A stretch of DNA of 64,000 nt from positions 1-64,000 of the forward strand of contig NZ_LMFZ01000050.1 of the NCBI RefSeq assembly GCF_001427305.1, given 5' to 3'. This document shows positions 53,079 through 62,057 of the stretch, piece after piece. Within the stretch, counting starts at the first letter, position 1, and every line of letters begins with the position of its first letter. The notes under the pieces were generated by a model. That model did not search any database and was not told where the DNA came from. It worked only from the letters and a program-made list of their open reading frames with translations. This stretch comes from Duganella sp. Root1480D1. Lineage in GTDB: Bacteria > Pseudomonadota > Gammaproteobacteria > Burkholderiales > Burkholderiaceae_D. A program made the translations under genes and the position numbers.

Positions 53079-55316
53079 TCACCAGATCGGGCCGAGGAAC
53101 AGGTAAAGCGTCTCCTCGCCATTGCGGGTGGCGCCGGCGCCGAGGAACAGCGGGCCAAAACGGGTCTCCACCGACAGGAAGGCGCTGCCGGCCTGTTTCA
53201 ACGCGCGTCCCGTCGCAGTCGTCCCGCGGTCAAAACCGCCGCCGGTCTCCAGCGAGAAGCCGGCCCGCATGTTGCCGCCGAAAGCGCTCGGCAGCGCAGC
53301 GATGCGGCGCGCCAGCACCAGGCGTCCCAGCAGGATCGTCGGTTCCTGGATCGAGTCGGTCGACGTGCCCGACAGGCGCAGGAAGCCACCCAGCGTCACC
53401 GGCGACGCCCCCGCTTGCGCCTTGGCCCATTCCAACGACACGTGGCCCGCCCAATCATTCCACTCGAAAGCCTGCAGCGCGGTCGCCCCCCAGTTGACGC
53501 CCGCCGAACCGACACTTCGGCCGCTGCCCGGCGTTTGCTCGCGGCCGATGGTGATCAGCGTGCCGCGCGTCGGAAAGGCCAGCGAATCCAGCGTGTCGAC
53601 GCGGAAGCGGGCGAAAGTCTTGCTGTTGTACACCCGATTGACGGGGATCGTCGGGTCTTGCGGGATCAGCGGCCGCACCGAATTGGCCTGGCGTGTCACG
53701 CCTATCGACAGTTCGCCCCAGTTGCCGAACTGCCGTCCCAGCGCGAAGGAAGCGGCACGCGTGCTGTAAGCCACGCGCGACATGCGCTGCTCCTTCAGGA
53801 AGATATCGCCGGCAATCCTGCCGATCTGCGCCGACGGCATCACGAACCATTGCGAGCCGGGCCCCAGCGGCTGCCACCACTGGACGCCGAGGCCGCGCTC
53901 ATTGCCGATGCGTCCTTCGGTGCGCAGTTCGCCGCCCCAGCTATTGAGCGCAGACAGCACGTGCATCACCTTGATGGCGAAATTGTTCGAGTCGCGGAAG
54001 TCGCTGGCCAGCTCGAGGCCGACGCGCATGCGGCTGCGCGCCCACTCGGCTTCCGTGGTGCGGATGGTGACGGTGCGTTCGCCATCCACGTCGTCGATAT
54101 CGGTTTCCACGCGGGCCATGTCGCCGCGGCCGTACAGCGCAATGGCGGCTTGCCGCACCTGTTCGCGCGTAGTGGGCTGGCCGGGCTCGAGGCCGGACTG
54201 CTTTTCCAGCACTTCCGGGTTCACGTCGCGCGTACCCTGGATCTGCACTTTGGCCAGCTTGACGGGACGGTCGGAGTCGGCCGGCGTTGCCAGGCGCAGG
54301 CTCTCCATGCTGATGTAGTCGCGCTCCGGCAATGCCAGCGCCGCCAGGCGCGGCGCCAGCTCGCGCGCGGCGGCCTCGCCGGCCGCCATGGCTTTCTCCC
54401 AGGTGGAGAAGTCGAGGAAGGTCACGCCATCCAGCTTGGGCGCGATCAGGATGTCGTCCTTGCGCAACTCGCTGAGCGAGCGCTGGACGTTCTGCTCGGT
54501 CAGGATCTGCAACATCTGGTTGGCCACGCCCAGCGCGCTGCCCAATTCCTTCTCCGGCGCCAGCGTGGTGCCGACGTTGACGGCGATGACAATGTCGGCG
54601 CCCATGGCACGCGCCATGTCGACCGGCAGGTTGCGGACCAGGCCGCCGTCCACCACCAGGTGGTCCTTGATGCGCACCGGTGCGAACACGCCCGGCACGG
54701 CCAGCGAAGCGCGGATGGTCTGGAACAGCGGCGTGTTGTCGAGCACTACCAGCTCGCCGGTCAGCAGATCGGAGGCCACCGAGCGGAATGGCAGCGGCAA
54801 CTGGCTGACCGGCAGGTCGCGCGTGCCGCGCGGCAGCAGGCGCTGCAGGGCCATCTCCAGCGCGGCGTTACTGGCGGCGCCGGGCGGGCCCAGCACGCCT
54901 GTGCGCGTGATGCCGAATTCGATGCGGGACGGGATCTGGATGTCTTCGTCGCGGCGGCGGAAATGCAGCTCGTCGCGCGCCGGGCGGTCGGCGACCACGC
55001 TGTCCCAGTCGGTGGTGGCGGCCATGCGCTCGAGGTCTTTCAGGGAGGCGCCGGCGGCCCAGGCGCCGCCGATGACGCTGCCCATCGAGGTGCCGACGAC
55101 GATGTCGACCGGAATGCGCATGTCCTGCAGGGCGCGCAGCACGCCGACGTGGGCGAAGCCGCGGGCGCCGCCGCCGGATAACACCAGGGCGACTCTCGGG
55201 CGCTTTGCAACCGGTAATTCCGTGCCAGACCCTGCGGGTCCGCCCCCGGTTTGCCGGTTTTCTGTTGCGCTGGCCAGGCCCGCGCACAATGCAAGTAAAA
55301 ATACTAAGCGCCTCAT
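53079..55316 (-). CDS. PlpD-like patatin/beta-barrel protein (type Vd autotransporter)
   Basis: A 745-residue protein. The signal peptide is ~1-17 (ending LASA). A patatin lipase domain spans ~40-300, with oxyanion-hole GGGARGFAHVG, nucleophile GTSMG (Ser77) and the Asp of VVDGG. A POTRA-like domain (~330-410; LAKVQIQGTRDVNPEVLE) and a 16-strand BamA-like barrel (~420-745) follow. This matches the type Vd autotransporter PlpD (728 residues). The lipase would be surface-exposed or released. Residues 19-37 (ENRQTGGGPAGSGTELPVA) are encoded by a palindromic repeat inserted in frame after the signal peptide. The gene overlaps gspC by ATGA, at the end of the T2SS operon. Confidence 0.93.
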   Translation of the reverse strand: MRRLVFLLALCAGLASATENRQTGGGPAGSGTELPVAKRPRVALVLSGGGARGFAHVGVLRALQDMRIPVDIVVGTSMGSVIGGAWAAGASLKDLERMAATTDWDSVVADRPARDELHFRRRDEDIQIPSRIEFGITRTGVLGPPGAASNAALEMALQRLLPRGTRDLPVSQLPLPFRSVASDLLTGELVVLDNTPLFQTIRASLAVPGVFAPVRIKDHLVVDGGLVRNLPVDMARAMGADIVIAVNVGTTLAPEKELGSALGVANQMLQILTEQNVQRSLSELRKDDILIAPKLDGVTFLDFSTWEKAMAAGEAAARELAPRLAALALPERDYISMESLRLATPADSDRPVKLAKVQIQGTRDVNPEVLEKQSGLEPGQPTTREQVRQAAIALYGRGDMARVETDIDDVDGERTVTIRTTEAEWARSRMRVGLELASDFRDSNNFAIKVMHVLSALNSWGGELRTEGRIGNERGLGVQWWQPLGPGSQWFVMPSAQIGRIAGDIFLKEQRMSRVAYSTRAASFALGRQFGNWGELSIGVTRQANSVRPLIPQDPTIPVNRVYNSKTFARFRVDTLDSLAFPTRGTLITIGREQTPGSGRSVGSAGVNWGATALQAFEWNDWAGHVSLEWAKAQAGASPVTLGGFLRLSGTSTDSIQEPTILLGRLVLARRIAALPSAFGGNMRAGFSLETGGGFDRGTTATGRALKQAGSAFLSVETRFGPLFLGAGATRNGEETLYLFLGPIW
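55209..55264. repeat. Palindromic repeat, copy 6, inside a coding sequence
   Basis: On the minus strand it begins GAAAACCGGCAAACCGGGG, has the core GGACCC-GCA-GGGTCTGG, and ends with ACCGGTT. Tips and core match the intergenic copies, but here the element lies within codons 19-37 of the patatin-type gene and keeps the frame open, adding a Gly/Pro/Ser-rich linker. Confidence 0.78.
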
Positions 55317-55888
55317 CGCGCTTGCGGCGCTCCGCCTGTCGGCTGCGCCGAAGTGGTTGGCGGCTGGGCCGGCGCCATCTGCACTGGCGGCGGGGTCATC
55401 GGCGTAGCCGGTTGCGGCAGCGGCACTGGCGGCGGCTCCTGCGGCCCGCCCATGCCGAGCGGAGGCATAATGCCGCCGCTCGAACTCACGCCCTGGTCGT
55501 TCATCAGGTCAAGGCGCTTCTGCACCCCGCCTTCCATCAGGATCACATGGCGCGGCTGCACGTCCTTCACGCTGACGCCAGGCGACAGTTCGGAACCGAC
55601 CGGGAATGCCTTGGCCGGCTGCCCGTCGGCGGAAATAATCGCCACGCTGCCGTGGCCGCGCGTATCGGCCACCACCCCGCGCAACTGGTAATTGCTGACC
55701 ACAGCCACCGCCGTGTTCCCGCCGAACAGCCCGCGCGCCGCATCCATGTTCGCTTCCGGCGCCTGTGCCACCGGCACCGCCGCAATCGGGCGCTGCTTCG
55801 GCTTGAATAGCTGCATGCCCCAGTAGGCCAGCGAGGCAGACAGCACCGCAACGGCGGCCACACTGCAAATCAAAGGCAAACGTTTCAA
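55313..55888 (-). CDS. gspC: Type II secretion protein GspC (short form)
   Basis: A 191-residue inner-membrane protein with one membrane helix (~7-26) and a periplasmic HR domain (~60-130: SNYQLRGVVADTRGHGSVAI, then PVGSELSPGVSV). GspC links the inner-membrane platform to the GspD secretin. The C-terminal ~50 residues are Pro/Gln-rich; the PDZ or coiled-coil region of long GspC is missing, as in several betaproteobacteria. It is after gspF and its stop overlaps the patatin-type gene. Confidence 0.85.
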   Translation of the reverse strand: MKRLPLICSVAAVAVLSASLAYWGMQLFKPKQRPIAAVPVAQAPEANMDAARGLFGGNTAVAVVSNYQLRGVVADTRGHGSVAIISADGQPAKAFPVGSELSPGVSVKDVQPRHVILMEGGVQKRLDLMNDQGVSSSGGIMPPLGMGGPQEPPPVPLPQPATPMTPPPVQMAPAQPPTTSAQPTGGAPQAR

Positions 55889-55903
55889 TTCAATTCTCCA
55901 GGT

Positions 55904-57124
55904 TCAGCGCACGAGCTGATTGATTTCGATGATCGGCATCAGCACGGCCAGCACGATCAGCAGCACCACCACGCCCATCGCCAGGATCAGCATCGGTTCC
56001 AGCAGGCCGGCGATGGTCAGCGTGCGGCGCTCCAGGTCGGATTCCTGCGCGCTGGCCGCCCGGTCCAGCATGGCGGGCAGTTCGCCGGTGATTTCGCCGG
56101 CGCGGATCATGTGGATCAGCATCGGCGGGAAGTGCTTCTGTGCCGATAGCGAACGGGCCAGGCTGGCGCCTTCGCGCACCGAGTCGCTGGCCTGCTCAAC
56201 CAGATCGCGCATGGCCACGTTGGACAGCGTGTCGCGGCTGGTTTCCAGCGCGCGCAGGATAGGCACGCCGGAGCCGGTGGTAATCGCCAGGGTGCTGGCG
56301 AAGCGCGAAGTATTCAGGCTGCGCTCGAACTTGCCGTACAGCGGCGCGGTCAGCAGCCAGGTGTGCCAGCGCAGCTTGATCTCCGGGTTCTGCAGCATGC
56401 GCCGCACCACGAAGCCGCCGGCAACCAGCAGGCCCAGCACGACAAAGCCGTAGCTGCGCACAAAGTCCGAGATCGCCAGCATGATCACCGTCAGCAGCGG
56501 CAGCTTTTGCTTGGTGTTGGCAAACACTGATACGATCTGCGGCACCACGTAGGTGAGCAGGAAGATCACGATCAGGAAGGCCACCACGGTTACGATGGCC
56601 GGATACGTGAAGGCCAGCTTGACCTTCTGCACCAGCGCATTGCGCCGTTCGATATAGTCGGCAAGGCGCGACAGCACACGCGACAACTGGCCGATCTGCT
56701 CGCCCGATGCGACCAGGGCGCGGTAGATTTCCTGGAAGTCGCGCGGGTGGCGCGACAGCGCGTCCGACAGCGAGGAACCGCCCATCACTTCCGAGCGGAT
56801 CGACGCCACCAGGTCGCGCACGTACTGGCGTTCGGCCTGTTCCAGCAAGGCGGTAAAGGCTTGCTCCAGCGGCAAGCCCGCTTCCAGCAGGCTGGCGAGC
56901 TGACGCGTGAACAGCGCCAGCTCCGTGGTGCTGAGCTTTTCGCCGAAGCCGCGGCGCGAGGTGGCGCCGCTGGCATCGACTTGCGCCGAGATGGCGTCGA
57001 CCTTGATCGGCACCAGGCCTTGCGAACGCAGGTCGGCACGCGCGGAGCGGGCGCTGTCGGCATTGACCACGCCCTTCTTGCTGGCGCCTGCCGCATCGAC
57101 GGCTTCATAACGGAAGGCCGGCAT
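55904..57124 (-). CDS. gspF: Type II secretion inner-membrane platform protein GspF
   Basis: A 406-residue polytopic protein with two GspF domains (~70-195 and ~272-395) and three membrane helices. It starts MPAFRYEAVDAAGASKKGVV and has FTRQLASLLEAGLPLEQAFT and GVPILRALETSRDTLSN, as usual. It forms the platform centre that couples GspE to pseudopilus assembly. It lies 3 bp after gspE. Confidence 0.96.
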   Translation of the reverse strand: MPAFRYEAVDAAGASKKGVVNADSARSARADLRSQGLVPIKVDAISAQVDASGATSRRGFGEKLSTTELALFTRQLASLLEAGLPLEQAFTALLEQAERQYVRDLVASIRSEVMGGSSLSDALSRHPRDFQEIYRALVASGEQIGQLSRVLSRLADYIERRNALVQKVKLAFTYPAIVTVVAFLIVIFLLTYVVPQIVSVFANTKQKLPLLTVIMLAISDFVRSYGFVVLGLLVAGGFVVRRMLQNPEIKLRWHTWLLTAPLYGKFERSLNTSRFASTLAITTGSGVPILRALETSRDTLSNVAMRDLVEQASDSVREGASLARSLSAQKHFPPMLIHMIRAGEITGELPAMLDRAASAQESDLERRTLTIAGLLEPMLILAMGVVVLLIVLAVLMPIIEINQLVR

Positions 57125-57127
57125 CGC

Positions 57128-58552
57128 TTAGTCCTTTGTCACGCGCAGCAATTCGGCCGGCGTGGTGACGCCTTGCTGCAGCCAGCGTTCGCCGTCTTCG
57201 CGCATGGTGGTCATGCCGCCGTGCTGCTGTGCGGTCACGCGGATTTCCGCTTCCGAGGTGCGGTCGTGGATCTGGGCCCGGATATGTTCGTCCGTCTGCA
57301 GCAGCTCGTAGATGCCGACGCGGCCCTGGTAGCCGGTGTTGCCGCAATGTTCGCAGCCCACGGCCTTCCATTGGGTGCCGTCGAAAGTCTTGCAGCTTGG
57401 GCACAGCTTGCGCACCAGGCGCTGGGCCAGCACGCCAAGCAGGGACGAGGACAGCAGGAACGGCTCGATGCCCATGTCCAGCAAACGGGTCACGGCAGCC
57501 GCGGCGTCGTTGGTGTGCAGGGTCGCCAGCACCAGGTGGCCGGTCAGCGAGGCCTGCACCGCGATCTGCGCGGTTTCCAGGTCGCGGATCTCACCGATCA
57601 TGATCACGTCCGGGTCCTGGCGCAGGATGGCGCGCAGGGCCTTGGCGAAGGTCATGTCGATACGCGCGTTGACCTGGGTCTGGCCCACGCCGTGCAGGTC
57701 GTATTCGACCGGGTCTTCCACCGTCATGATGTTGGTGGAAGTGTTGTTCAGCATGGACAGCGCAGCGTACAGCGTGGTGGTCTTGCCGGAGCCGGTCGGC
57801 CCGGTGACCAGCACGATGCCGTGCGGCTGGTTGATCAGGCTATTGAACTGCCCCATCATCTTCTCGCTCATGCCGAGGTGGGACAGGTCGAGGCGGCCGG
57901 CCTCCTTGTCCAGCAGGCGCAGCACGGCGCGTTCGCCATGGCCGGTCGGCAGGGTCGAAACACGCACGTCGACCGGCTTGCCGCCTACGCGCAGCGTAAT
58001 GCGGCCGTCTTGCGGCAGGCGCTTTTCGGCGATGTCCAGCTGCGCCATGATCTTGATACGCGAGATCAGCGACCCGTGGATCGCCTTGCGCGGTCGCACG
58101 ATGTCGCGCAGCGCGCCGTCGACACGGAAGCGCACCACGGAGGTCTGCTCGAACGGTTCGATGTGGATGTCCGATGCGCCGTCGCGCAGTGCTTGCGTCA
58201 GCAGTGCATTGATCATGCGGATCACCGGCGCATCGTCGGACGATTCCAGCAAATCCTCGATCGCCGGCACGTCCTGCAGCAGCTTGGTCAGGTCCAGGTC
58301 GGCGTCGAATTCCTCCGCCACTTGCGAGGCGTCGCCGCTGGCACTGGCATAAGCAGTGGCAATCGCCGCTTCCAGGTCGGCGCGCGACAGGTGCTTGAGG
58401 TTGATGCGGCCGAAGCGGCGCGACACTTCCGCGATCGCCGAAGCCGGCGTGGCGGCCGACATCATGACATCGACCGCGTGTTCGGCTTCGGCGCTGGGCT
58501 GGGCCAGCACCAGGAAGTCGCGTGCGAAGGCGTAGGGCAGGAGGTTGGTCAT
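57128..58552 (-). CDS. gspE: Type II secretion ATPase GspE
   Basis: A 474-residue hexameric ATPase that powers pseudopilus assembly. It has Walker A GPTGSGKTTT, an Asp box around IMTVEDPVEYDL, Walker B MIGEIRDLETAQ, and a zinc-binding pair CPSC ... CEHC (~410-430) with a shorter gap than in E. coli GspE. The N1 domain reads FGRINLKHLSRADLEAAI. It sits between gspD and gspF. Confidence 0.97.
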   Translation of the reverse strand: MTNLLPYAFARDFLVLAQPSAEAEHAVDVMMSAATPASAIAEVSRRFGRINLKHLSRADLEAAIATAYASASGDASQVAEEFDADLDLTKLLQDVPAIEDLLESSDDAPVIRMINALLTQALRDGASDIHIEPFEQTSVVRFRVDGALRDIVRPRKAIHGSLISRIKIMAQLDIAEKRLPQDGRITLRVGGKPVDVRVSTLPTGHGERAVLRLLDKEAGRLDLSHLGMSEKMMGQFNSLINQPHGIVLVTGPTGSGKTTTLYAALSMLNNTSTNIMTVEDPVEYDLHGVGQTQVNARIDMTFAKALRAILRQDPDVIMIGEIRDLETAQIAVQASLTGHLVLATLHTNDAAAAVTRLLDMGIEPFLLSSSLLGVLAQRLVRKLCPSCKTFDGTQWKAVGCEHCGNTGYQGRVGIYELLQTDEHIRAQIHDRTSEAEIRVTAQQHGGMTTMREDGERWLQQGVTTPAELLRVTKD

Positions 58553-58561
58553 TGCTCGCTT

Positions 58562-60769
58562 TTACTGTTGCTGTTGCTTCTGTTCAGGCACGGTGCGTGG
58601 CGCCGGCGGAATCGGGCGCACCATCTGGCCGCCGCCATTCGGCTCGCCGTTCACCAGTTCCGGCAGGGTCGGGCGGCCCAGATCCTGCACCACCATGCTC
58701 GCTTCAGGCCGCGACGCTTCCTGCGAACCGCGGATAAAGTCGTAGCGGTCGGCAGTCAGGCTCATTTGCTGCTCGCGGTTGCGCACCACCACCGGGCGCA
58801 GGAACACCATCAGGTTGGTCTTCTTGCGTTGGCGCTTTTGGTACTTGAACAGATTGCCGATCAGCGGGATGTCGCCGAGGCCCGGCACTTTTTCCACGCC
58901 GTCGCTGGTGTCGTCCTGGATCAGGCCGCCGAGGATCAGCACCTGGCCGTCGTCGGCCAGGATGTTGGTTTCGATCACGCGGTTCTTCAGGATCAGGCCA
59001 CTGGTGGAGGTCACGCTGGTATCGATGCTCGAGCTTTCGTTATAGATCGCCAGCTTGATGGTGCCGCCTTCGGAAATCTGCGGGCGCACTTTCAGGGTAA
59101 TGCCAACGTCTTTGCGGTCCACCGTAGTGAACGGGTTGCCGGCGGTGCCGGCGGTGTTGGTGTACGAGCCGGTCACGATTGGCACATTCTGGCCAACCTT
59201 GATGGTTGCCACTTCGTTGTCCAGCGTGATCATGTTCGGCGTGGAGAGGATGTTGCTGTCGCCGTCCGAACCCAGCGCGTGGGCAATCGCGCCCAGCCCC
59301 AGCTTGCCATTGGCGAGCTGCTTGAACACGCCCAGCGTCAGGCCGGCGCCCGGCGGCGTCAGGCTGGTGCCGGTGGCGCCATTGGCGATGTTGTTCAGGC
59401 TGATGATGTTGTTGCCGGAATCGGTCGCGAAGGAAGTGCCGCCGCCGACGCGATAGCTGCTGTTGGAGTTGCCGCTCAGGCCCGCCCACTGCACGCCGAA
59501 CTCGGACAGCTTGTCGGCATTGACTTCGACGATCATCGATTCGATGTAGACCTGCGCACGGCGCACGTCGAGCTGGTCGATCACGGTGCGCAGGCTGCGG
59601 TAGACGGCTTCCGGCGCGGTGATGATCAGGGTGTTGGTGGTGGCATCGGCCTGGATGTAGCCGGCAGAACCGCCCGCCCCCGAGGACTGCGCGCCGCTGC
59701 GGCTGCCGCTTTGCAGCGCCGGGTTGCTCGGGCCGTTCTGCCCGGTGCCCGACTGCGACGACGAGCCAAGGCCGGACTGGCCCATCTGGCTGTTGCCGCT
59801 GCCGGCGCCGCCCAGCGAGTTCAGGCTGCCGCTATTGCTGCCGGACTGGCTGCTGCCGCCATCGCCCGACACCACGGAACGCAAGGTCTCGGCCAGCTTG
59901 CTGGCTTCCGCATTCTTCAGGTACACCACGTGCACATTGCCCGCCTGCGCGGTCGGCTGGTCCAGCTTTGCGATCAGGGACTTGGCCAGGTTGGCGCGTG
60001 CCGCCGACGGTGCGCGCACCACCAGCGAGTTGGTGCGCGGGTCCGGCACCAGGGTCACGCGGCCGGAGTCGCCGCCGGCGCCCGGTTCCATCAGCTTGTT
60101 GATCATGGTGGCCAGGTCGCTGGCGATGGCGTAGCGCACCGGCACCACGTCGAGGTCGGCCGAGGAAGGTGCGTCCAGCGAAGCGACGATCTTGGCCAGC
60201 CGCTTCAGGTTGTCCGAATAGTCGGTGATCACCAGGGTGTTGTTGCCCGGGTTGGCGTTGATGGTGTTGTTCGGCGTGATCAGGGGACGCAGCACGGTCA
60301 CCAGGTTGGCCGAGTTTTCGTGGTTCAGGTGGAAGACCTGGGTCACGATCTGGTCGCCCTGCGGGCTTTTCTGGCCGCCGATGATGGTCGGCGAGGCCTG
60401 CAGCTTGGCTTCCGCTTCCGGCACCACCTTGGCGTAACCGTCGCCGCTGACAATGGCATAGCCTTGCAGGCGCAGCGCGGAGGCCAGCAACTGGAAGGCT
60501 TGCGACTTGGTGATGGATTTTTCAGAGACCAGGGTCAGCGTGCCTTTGACGCGCGGGTCGATCAGGAAGGTGATGTTGGTGTAATGGCCGACTGCCTTGA
60601 TCACCGATTCGATGTCGGCGCCGACAAAATTCAGCGCGGCTTCGTCATTGGGCTGGGCCCAGGCCGTGACCGGAGCGGCGGCAGGCGCCAGCGCACAGCA
60701 CAGCAGCGCGGCAGCGCTCAAACGGCGCAGCGCCGGGAAGGGGGTTGGGCTTGCAGTGTGTGTTTTCAT
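58562..60769 (-). CDS. gspD: Type II secretion secretin GspD
   Basis: A 735-residue outer-membrane secretin with a long signal peptide (~1-38). The periplasmic N0-N3 domains (~40-405) precede the secretin barrel (~410-665), which has VPIVTGSYTN and the C-terminal GLIQDDTSDGVEKVPGLGDI. A Ser/Gly-rich insertion of ~70 residues (~300-370) splits the N3 domain, longer than the usual loop. The C-terminal tail (~690-735) is the S-domain region that would bind a pilotin. Start and gspN stop overlap (TAATG). Confidence 0.96.
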   Translation of the reverse strand: MKTHTASPTPFPALRRLSAAALLCCALAPAAAPVTAWAQPNDEAALNFVGADIESVIKAVGHYTNITFLIDPRVKGTLTLVSEKSITKSQAFQLLASALRLQGYAIVSGDGYAKVVPEAEAKLQASPTIIGGQKSPQGDQIVTQVFHLNHENSANLVTVLRPLITPNNTINANPGNNTLVITDYSDNLKRLAKIVASLDAPSSADLDVVPVRYAIASDLATMINKLMEPGAGGDSGRVTLVPDPRTNSLVVRAPSAARANLAKSLIAKLDQPTAQAGNVHVVYLKNAEASKLAETLRSVVSGDGGSSQSGSNSGSLNSLGGAGSGNSQMGQSGLGSSSQSGTGQNGPSNPALQSGSRSGAQSSGAGGSAGYIQADATTNTLIITAPEAVYRSLRTVIDQLDVRRAQVYIESMIVEVNADKLSEFGVQWAGLSGNSNSSYRVGGGTSFATDSGNNIISLNNIANGATGTSLTPPGAGLTLGVFKQLANGKLGLGAIAHALGSDGDSNILSTPNMITLDNEVATIKVGQNVPIVTGSYTNTAGTAGNPFTTVDRKDVGITLKVRPQISEGGTIKLAIYNESSSIDTSVTSTSGLILKNRVIETNILADDGQVLILGGLIQDDTSDGVEKVPGLGDIPLIGNLFKYQKRQRKKTNLMVFLRPVVVRNREQQMSLTADRYDFIRGSQEASRPEASMVVQDLGRPTLPELVNGEPNGGGQMVRPIPPAPRTVPEQKQQQQ

Positions 60770-61542
60770 TATCGGAACTCTAGTGCAATGACGTTTTTAA
60801 CGCTATTTGGCTTACGCTGGCCCAGCATGCTCAACAAGCCGCCAAGCTGGTCTTCAAATCCTGTTGCCGCTTCCGCCTGGCCGGAAAACTCCAGCCGACC
60901 GTTGGCGAACTTTCCTGCGCCGCTTAACAGCAAGGGTCCGCGCTGTGAATTCAGCGCCAGCGCGGCTTGCTGGCCCTTCCAGTCGAAGGCCAACTGGTAG
61001 CTGCCCAAAGGCTTCACCGGCGTCAGGCGCGACGACATGTCCTGCATTTCCAGCGTGGTGCGCCCATTCAGCGACACCGCCTGCCCTTCGCGCGCCAGGT
61101 GCAACGAAGTCCAGGACAATTTCATGCGGCCGCTTGGCGCCAGCGTATTCAATGGCGCGCCCAATCCGGCCAGGCCGTCGGCCGGCAGCATCAGCGCCGC
61201 CGGGCTGACGTCCCAATTGTTCCAGCCGCCGCGCAGCGTTACCGGCTGCGTCAGCGCATCCGGGTTTTGCAGTTCCACGTCGACGCTGCCAAACAGGACC
61301 AGCGGCGACAGGCGCCAGCTGAACCGTCCGGGCAGCAGCGGCGTCACCGCCCCATCCTTGCTGGCGGCGCCGCCGATGAAGGCCGAACCGCGCCACAGCG
61401 TACCTTGGGCGTCGCCCAGGGTCAAACGGCCGCCGCTCTGGCTTTCCACAATCTGCCCCATCCAGCTCGCCGGCAGGAAAACCAGCACGGTCAGGCCGGC
61501 ACTGAGGATGATCGCCAACAACCACAACACTGCGCGCTTCAT
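60769..61542 (-). CDS. gspN: Type II secretion protein GspN
   Basis: A 257-residue protein with one N-terminal membrane helix (~5-25) and a periplasmic GspN domain (~28-255; LPASWMGQIVESQSGGRLTL, then AQGTLWRGSA). GspN is present only in some T2SS operons and its role is not settled. Its start overlaps gspM (ATGA) and its stop overlaps gspD. Confidence 0.9.
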   Translation of the reverse strand: MKRAVLWLLAIILSAGLTVLVFLPASWMGQIVESQSGGRLTLGDAQGTLWRGSAFIGGAASKDGAVTPLLPGRFSWRLSPLVLFGSVDVELQNPDALTQPVTLRGGWNNWDVSPAALMLPADGLAGLGAPLNTLAPSGRMKLSWTSLHLAREGQAVSLNGRTTLEMQDMSSRLTPVKPLGSYQLAFDWKGQQAALALNSQRGPLLLSGAGKFANGRLEFSGQAEAATGFEDQLGGLLSMLGQRKPNSVKNVIALEFR

Positions 61543-62057
61543 TGTGCGGAAGACTCCTGGCGCATGGTCAGGTTGGCATCGACCTGGCCGGCCGGGCCTT
61601 GCTGCGTCACGCTGCCTTCCTGCACCAGCACGCGCTGCTCGCGGCGCATCGCATCCAGCCAGGTCACCAGGCCGGCAAACGGCACCCCCTTGAATTCCAC
61701 TTTAATGTAATCGCCCGTGACTGCCAGGTTTTGCGTGGTCAGGCCGGCCGCTTGCAGCCGTGCCGCCACACCGTCCTTGCTCAGGGGCTGCGGCTGCACC
61801 GGAGGCTGGGCCGCCAACTGGGTCGCTTCACCGGCCAGCGCTTGCAATTCCGCCAACTGCTGGTTCAGTTGCGGCAGCTCTTTCTGCAGCTTGGCGCGGC
61901 CAGTCAAGGCCGGGTCGATCAGCACGCCCCACACCAGACCGAGGGCGACCACGATGCCGCCAATGGTCAGCATGCGCTGTTCCTGTTCGTTGCGCGCCGC
62001 CCACCAGGTGGCGGCAGCAGCGCGGTAGCCAGCGATGGTGTCGTTCAGCTTTGCCAT
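61539..62057 (-). CDS. gspM: Type II secretion protein GspM
   Basis: A 172-residue inner-membrane protein with one helix (~30-50; MLTIGGIVVALGLVWGVLI) and a short periplasmic ferredoxin-like domain (~95-165). It binds GspL. The start at 62057 forms a TGATG overlap with gspL; an upstream in-frame codon at 62084 is not needed. Confidence 0.9.
   Translation of the reverse strand: MAKLNDTIAGYRAAAATWWAARNEQEQRMLTIGGIVVALGLVWGVLIDPALTGRAKLQKELPQLNQQLAELQALAGEATQLAAQPPVQPQPLSKDGVAARLQAAGLTTQNLAVTGDYIKVEFKGVPFAGLVTWLDAMRREQRVLVQEGSVTQQGPAGQVDANLTMRQESSAQ

Noticed and set aside
56747..61000. 1417-codon plus-strand open frame opposite gspF, gspE and gspD
   Set aside because: Antisense shadow of three clear T2SS genes, with His/Gln/Arg-rich random composition.
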